From: Paracoccaceae bacterium
GTDB lineage: Bacteria; Pseudomonadota; Alphaproteobacteria; Rhodobacterales; Rhodobacteraceae
NCBI GenBank assembly: GCA_011525185.1
Contig: WTIQ01000227.1
Coordinates: 1 to 7,894, forward strand
Direction: 5' to 3'
Length of the DNA: 7,894 bases
Part shown: one piece after another, positions 5,152 to 7,894 of the stretch
Numbering within the stretch: the first letter of the stretch is position 1
Layout: every line of letters begins with the position of its first letter
Position numbers and translations under genes: made by a program
Notes under the pieces: model-generated
Seen by the model: only the letters and a program-made list of their open reading frames with translations
The model's database searches: none
What the model was told of the DNA's origin: nothing

Positions 5152-5283
5152 ATGAATAGGGTCACTATTGGTATCTTGGGAACGCTTGTGCTTCGCTTTG
5201 TGCTGCTTCTCACATATGCGCTGGTGTTCAAGCCACGCAATGATAATTTTGACGAAGGCGCCGCGAATGTGCTCGCCAATTAG
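5152..5283 (+). CDS. Small hydrophobic membrane protein of unknown function (43 aa), probable gene
   Basis: This reading frame starts at ATG 5152 and stops at TAG 5281-5283. The product begins MNRVTIGILGTLVLRFVLLL and continues TYALVFKPRNDNFDEGAANVLAN. Residues 4-26 form one strongly hydrophobic helix long enough to span the membrane. The remaining 17 residues are polar and acidic and start with a basic KPR stop-transfer-like step. GGAAA lies 5 nt before the ATG, a reasonable ribosome site. The frame fills the gap between the rpoH terminator hairpin and the end of phaZ, stopping 14 bp before the convergent phaZ stop. I do not recognise the family. A chance frame of 43 codons is possible, but clear membrane topology plus ribosome site plus fit in the gap makes a real gene more likely than not. 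Confidence 0.55.
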   Translation: MNRVTIGILGTLVLRFVLLLTYALVFKPRNDNFDEGAANVLAN

Positions 5284-5297
5284 GGGCGGCCGTTTCG

Positions 5298-6527
5298 TCA
5301 GCTGTTTTCGTCGATGAAATCCAAGACCAGAGGTCTGATAGTGTTACGCCAACTGCGCCCAGCAAAAATACCATAATGCCCCGCACCCGGAGCCACAAAA
5401 GAGGCCTTTTTATCAGCACTTAGGCCCGAGCATAGCTCAAGCGCGGCGAGGCATTGGCCTGGTGCAGATATGTCATCCTCGGCACCTTCAACGATTTTGA
5501 TCGCAACATCCGTGATTTTGCGGAAGTCTACTTTTTTCCCGCCCACATAAAATCCATTTAGCGCAATTTCTCGATTTTTAAAGATGCGTTCAACGGTTGA
5601 AAGGTAAAACTCCGCAGTCATGTCCATAACTGCAAGGTATTCGTCATAGAATTTGTTATGTTTATCATGATCTGACGCGTCGCCTTGTGCTACGCGCATG
5701 ATTTGTTCGGAAAATGCCTTTGAATGCTTTTCTGCATTCATCGACATGAAGGACGTAAGTTGCAAGAGACCAGGGTAAACTTTGCGTCCAACCCCTGCAT
5801 ACTTGAAACCGACTCGCTGGATCATGGTTTGTTCGAGCTGGCCCATTGTGACACGCCGGCCAAAATCTGTCACTTCGGTTGGATTGGCGTCGGGATCTAC
5901 GGGTCCTCCCATGAGGGTGAGTGACCTCGGCTGGCTTTTGGGGTCTTCCTCTGCAAGGATCGCCGTCGCCGCAAGGGTCAAGGGGACAGGCTGGCAAACT
6001 GCAATCACATGAATATCTGCCCCTAAGAAGCGCATAAAGTTCACAAGATAGAGAGTGTAATCTTCTATATCAAAGCGACCTTCGGAGACAGGAATGTCAC
6101 GGGCGTTATGCCAATCGGTCACATATACTTCGCAATCTGGGATCAGACTCTTCACCGTTGAACGCAGCAGTGTCGCGTAATGGCCTGACATCGGGGCCAC
6201 TAGGAGAACACGGCGCTTTTTCTCGCTGCGACCGAGAACGTTAAAATGGATAAGATCACCAAAGGCCCCCGTTTTAATCTGATCCACTTGGACAGTGTGG
6301 TCGCGTCCATCCTCGCAGGTAAAGCTGTCTATGCCCCAATCTGGTTTCACGACCATACGCATAAAGCTGCGTTCGGCCACCTGACCCCAAGCGGCGGTCC
6401 ATTCGAGTGCTGGATTTGGAAAGGCGGCAAAGGCGGGGTTTGAGGCATAGGCCTGAGCCGTTGCCCCAAGCCATTGGTTCATGTTACGCATGGTCTCCAT
6501 AAAATCATAACTCATCATGTTTCGCAT
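5298..6527 (-). CDS. phaZ: Intracellular polyhydroxyalkanoate depolymerase PhaZ
   Basis: PhaZ hydrolyses stored PHA granules inside the cell when carbon is short. The 409-residue alpha/beta hydrolase has no signal peptide and matches intracellular PHB depolymerases along its length. The N-terminus (MMSYDFMETMRNMNQWLGAT) is typical. VLLVAPMSGHYATLLRSTV at about 107-125 is the oxyanion-side strand-loop. The nucleophile is Cys178 in VIAVCQPVPLTLAA, replacing the usual serine as in this family. Asp351 or Asp352 (EGAEDDISAPG) and His384 (GAGHYGIF) complete the triad. The ATG at 6527 has GGAG 7 nt upstream; ATG 6518 is an alternative. It diverges from phaC across 105 bp with dyads fitting PhaR, so both genes probably respond to the same repressor. 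Confidence 0.96.
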   Translation of the reverse strand: MRNMMSYDFMETMRNMNQWLGATAQAYASNPAFAAFPNPALEWTAAWGQVAERSFMRMVVKPDWGIDSFTCEDGRDHTVQVDQIKTGAFGDLIHFNVLGRSEKKRRVLLVAPMSGHYATLLRSTVKSLIPDCEVYVTDWHNARDIPVSEGRFDIEDYTLYLVNFMRFLGADIHVIAVCQPVPLTLAATAILAEEDPKSQPRSLTLMGGPVDPDANPTEVTDFGRRVTMGQLEQTMIQRVGFKYAGVGRKVYPGLLQLTSFMSMNAEKHSKAFSEQIMRVAQGDASDHDKHNKFYDEYLAVMDMTAEFYLSTVERIFKNREIALNGFYVGGKKVDFRKITDVAIKIVEGAEDDISAPGQCLAALELCSGLSADKKASFVAPGAGHYGIFAGRSWRNTIRPLVLDFIDENS

Positions 6528-6570
6528 GCGTTCACTCCAAATTCATATGCGCGCGGCTTGCCTTCAGTGC

Positions 6571-6599
6571 TTGGACTTTTCCAAACAGTTTGCTATGCT
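6571..6599 (+). promoter_or_regulatory. Possible phaC promoter, overlapped by the operator
   Basis: TTGGAC at 6571-6576 and TATGCT at 6594-6599 are exactly 17 nt apart. The hexamers match three and four of six consensus positions, so the element would be weak. The -10 lies inside the dyad at 6592-6608, where a bound repressor would block polymerase. TTGGA/TCCAA (6571-6584) is itself a short inverted repeat. Confidence 0.35.
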
Positions 6600-6608
6600 G
6601 CATAGCAG
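6592..6608. promoter_or_regulatory. Interlocking dyads in the phaZ-phaC gap, candidate PhaR operator
   Basis: GCTATGCTGCATAGC (6592-6606) is a palindrome with arms GCTATG and CATAGC around CTG. Overlapping it, CTGCATAGCAG (6598-6608) is a second dyad of the form CTGC-N3-GCAG. That form is the type of site I recall for the PHA-responsive repressor PhaR in Rhodobacter. PhaR is released from DNA when polymer or its oligomers are present. The site sits 25 bp before phaC and about 65 bp before phaZ. The dyads are seen; PhaR binding is inferred. Confidence 0.6.
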
Positions 6609-6632
6609 CAATAGTAGCTGGATAGTAAATAA

Positions 6633-7894
6633 ATGACAACCAATCCGCCCGAAACGACAGAAAATTATCTGGAACTGAACGGGAATCTTGAAAAATTAGA
6701 ACACCTTACCAAGCGATTTGTGTCTGTCTTCAACAAGAAAGATGAATTTAATCCAGCAATAAACGCACCTGGTGGAGACCTCTGGCTTAAGGCGACTCAG
6801 GCTTTTTGGCAAAACTACAGTGTAGATCCGTCTAAAATGATAACCCAGCAGATAAAATATTGGGGAGAGGCTGTGACGAATTTTGTTGCGATGCAGCAAG
6901 AATTTGTAAAAACACAGCCAGAAAATGAGACGCAAGAGACCTGTGAGGATAAGCGATTTGCGCATCCTTTTTGGAGCAGCAATCCCTATTTTTCCTTCAT
7001 CAAGCAACAGTATCTCAAAAACGCTGAGGTCATGCGTGCATCGGTTGCGCATTTTGAGGGCTTGAGCGATGTGGATGCAAAGCGACTGCGGTACTTTACG
7101 GATCAAGTCATTGATATGATGGCGCCGACAAATTTCCTCAATACCAACCCCGAAGCGCTTGAAATGGCGGTGCAGACTCAAGGTCAGTCTTTACTTGATG
7201 GGTTAGAGAATTTGATCGCTGATCTAGAGGCAAATGAGGGTGAGCTTGTGGTGCGGCTCGCGGATGAAAACGCCTTTGTTTTGGGGGAGAACATTGCCAC
7301 TACGAAGGGTGATGTTGTCTCTCGAAATCGCATGCACGAGCTGATCCAATTTTCGCCCACAACGGAAACTGTTCATGAGATTCCCTTGATCATTTTCCCG
7401 CCTTGGATCAACAAATATTATGTCTTGGATTTGAAAGAACAAAATAGTTTCGTCAAATGGGCGGTGGATCAGGGATTTACTGTCTTTGTCGTCTCTTGGG
7501 TTAATCCAGATTTTACCTATGATGATGTCTCCCTTGAAGATTATATCACGGATGGATATTTGGCCGCAATTGATGCGGCAAAGTCGATTTGCAAAAGCGA
7601 TCACGTCAATGCGATTGGCTATTGTATCGGAGGAACGACGCTTGCGCTTACGCTTGCTTACCTCAAGCAACGCAATGATAATTCGATTAAATCCGCCACT
7701 TTTTTCACAACGCTCACAGATTTTGCTCAGCAAGGAGATTTTCTCCCCTTTTTACAAGATGACTTTGTGGATGGCATCGCGGCAGAGGTTGAGAAATATG
7801 GCATTTTAAAGAGCTATGTGATGGCGCGCACGTTTAGCTTTTTGCGCTCCAATGATCTGATATACGGACCCGCAATCCGAAGCTACATGCTTGG
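6633..7894 (+). CDS. phaC: Class I poly(R)-hydroxyalkanoic acid synthase PhaC, N-terminal 420 residues, cut by right window edge
   Basis: PhaC polymerises (R)-3-hydroxyacyl-CoA, mainly 3-hydroxybutyryl-CoA, into PHA on the granule surface. The frame opens at ATG 6633 (GGAT box 9 nt upstream) and has no stop before the edge. About 150-180 residues of a usual 570-600 are therefore missing. Seen are a polar N-terminal extension (1-40) and the PhaC N-terminal domain (about 100-270, with HPFWSSNPYFSFIKQQYL). The hydrolase core follows with IPLIIFPPWINKYYVLDL, then FVVSWVNPD near 290 and the lipase-like box GYCIGGT with nucleophile Cys331. The catalytic Asp and His lie beyond the window. The length before the box fits class I, which needs no PhaE or PhaR-type subunit. 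It is divergent from phaZ; phaP and phaR would be expected downstream but are not visible. Confidence 0.96.
   Translation, partial: MTTNPPETTENYLELNGNLEKLEHLTKRFVSVFNKKDEFNPAINAPGGDLWLKATQAFWQNYSVDPSKMITQQIKYWGEAVTNFVAMQQEFVKTQPENETQETCEDKRFAHPFWSSNPYFSFIKQQYLKNAEVMRASVAHFEGLSDVDAKRLRYFTDQVIDMMAPTNFLNTNPEALEMAVQTQGQSLLDGLENLIADLEANEGELVVRLADENAFVLGENIATTKGDVVSRNRMHELIQFSPTTETVHEIPLIIFPPWINKYYVLDLKEQNSFVKWAVDQGFTVFVVSWVNPDFTYDDVSLEDYITDGYLAAIDAAKSICKSDHVNAIGYCIGGTTLALTLAYLKQRNDNSIKSATFFTTLTDFAQQGDFLPFLQDDFVDGIAAEVEKYGILKSYVMARTFSFLRSNDLIYGPAIRSYML

Noticed and set aside
5665..5997. 110-codon minus-strand frame inside phaZ in another phase
   Set aside because: It is entirely nested in the phaZ coding region, which has its catalytic Cys nearby in the true frame. 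The product is Pro/Arg/Cys-rich and unlike a real protein.
6696..7733. Two long minus-strand reading frames (161 and 169 codons) opposite phaC
   Set aside because: They lie wholly antisense to a well-supported PhaC coding region, have no recognisable domains, and their translations are rich in Arg, Ile and Cys in the way of reverse-frame shadows.
1..7894. Search for an exotic or mobile system (CRISPR, toxin-antitoxin pair, defence island, insertion sequence, prophage, retron)
   Set aside because: All long open frames with coding character belong to recognised housekeeping or PHA-storage families. No regularly spaced repeats, transposase motifs, terminal inverted repeats or reverse transcriptase motifs were seen.

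Overview
This window looks like an ordinary chromosomal stretch of an alphaproteobacterium, most likely a low-to-moderate GC marine member of the Rhodobacterales (Rhodobacteraceae-like). The reasons are the close resemblance of RpoH, PhaZ, GloA and the MarR regulator to what I know of that order, and the gene order DUF6476 (divergent) - RluA-family pseudouridine synthase - rpoH, which I recall from Rhodobacteraceae genomes. The genus cannot be fixed from the sequence alone. There is no insertion sequence, phage gene, CRISPR array, tRNA or rRNA.

Layout from left to right. The C-terminal part of sdhE (succinate dehydrogenase flavinylation factor) enters from the left edge. It is followed on the same strand by a MarR-family (LdtR-like) regulator, with a near-perfect 17-bp palindrome just upstream of its start. 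Next comes a 245-bp non-coding stretch holding two inverted-repeat structures and a 17-bp tandem duplication. gloA (glyoxalase I) lies on the minus strand. It diverges, across about 245 bp that hold the probable promoters, from thyX (flavin-dependent thymidylate synthase). thyX converges on a small single-pass membrane protein gene (DUF6476), with hairpins between them. The DUF6476 gene is divergent from, and overlaps by its 5' end, the rluD-type pseudouridine synthase gene. rpoH (heat-shock sigma factor) follows. A 43-codon membrane-protein reading frame that I regard as a probable gene fits exactly between rpoH and the minus-strand phaZ.

The right end is a polyhydroxyalkanoate (PHA) storage locus. 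phaZ (intracellular depolymerase, minus strand) and phaC (class I synthase, plus strand, cut by the window edge) diverge from a 105-bp control region. That region carries two interlocking dyads, one of the form CTGC-N3-GCAG, overlapping a possible -10 element of phaC. This is what a PhaR-type repressor site should look like. One enzyme makes the polymer and the other breaks it down, so a shared operator would co-ordinate the cycle.

Several starts were moved from the longest reading frame to a downstream ATG on the basis of Shine-Dalgarno sequence and family length: the MarR gene to 263, gloA to 1434, thyX to 1680, the DUF6476 gene to 3026, rluD to 2998 and rpoH to 4156. I see no previously undescribed multi-gene system here. 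The items most worth a second look are the unannotated small membrane protein, the overlapping divergent DUF6476/rluD start region, the phaZ-phaC operator, the palindrome before the MarR gene, and the structured non-coding stretch after it.
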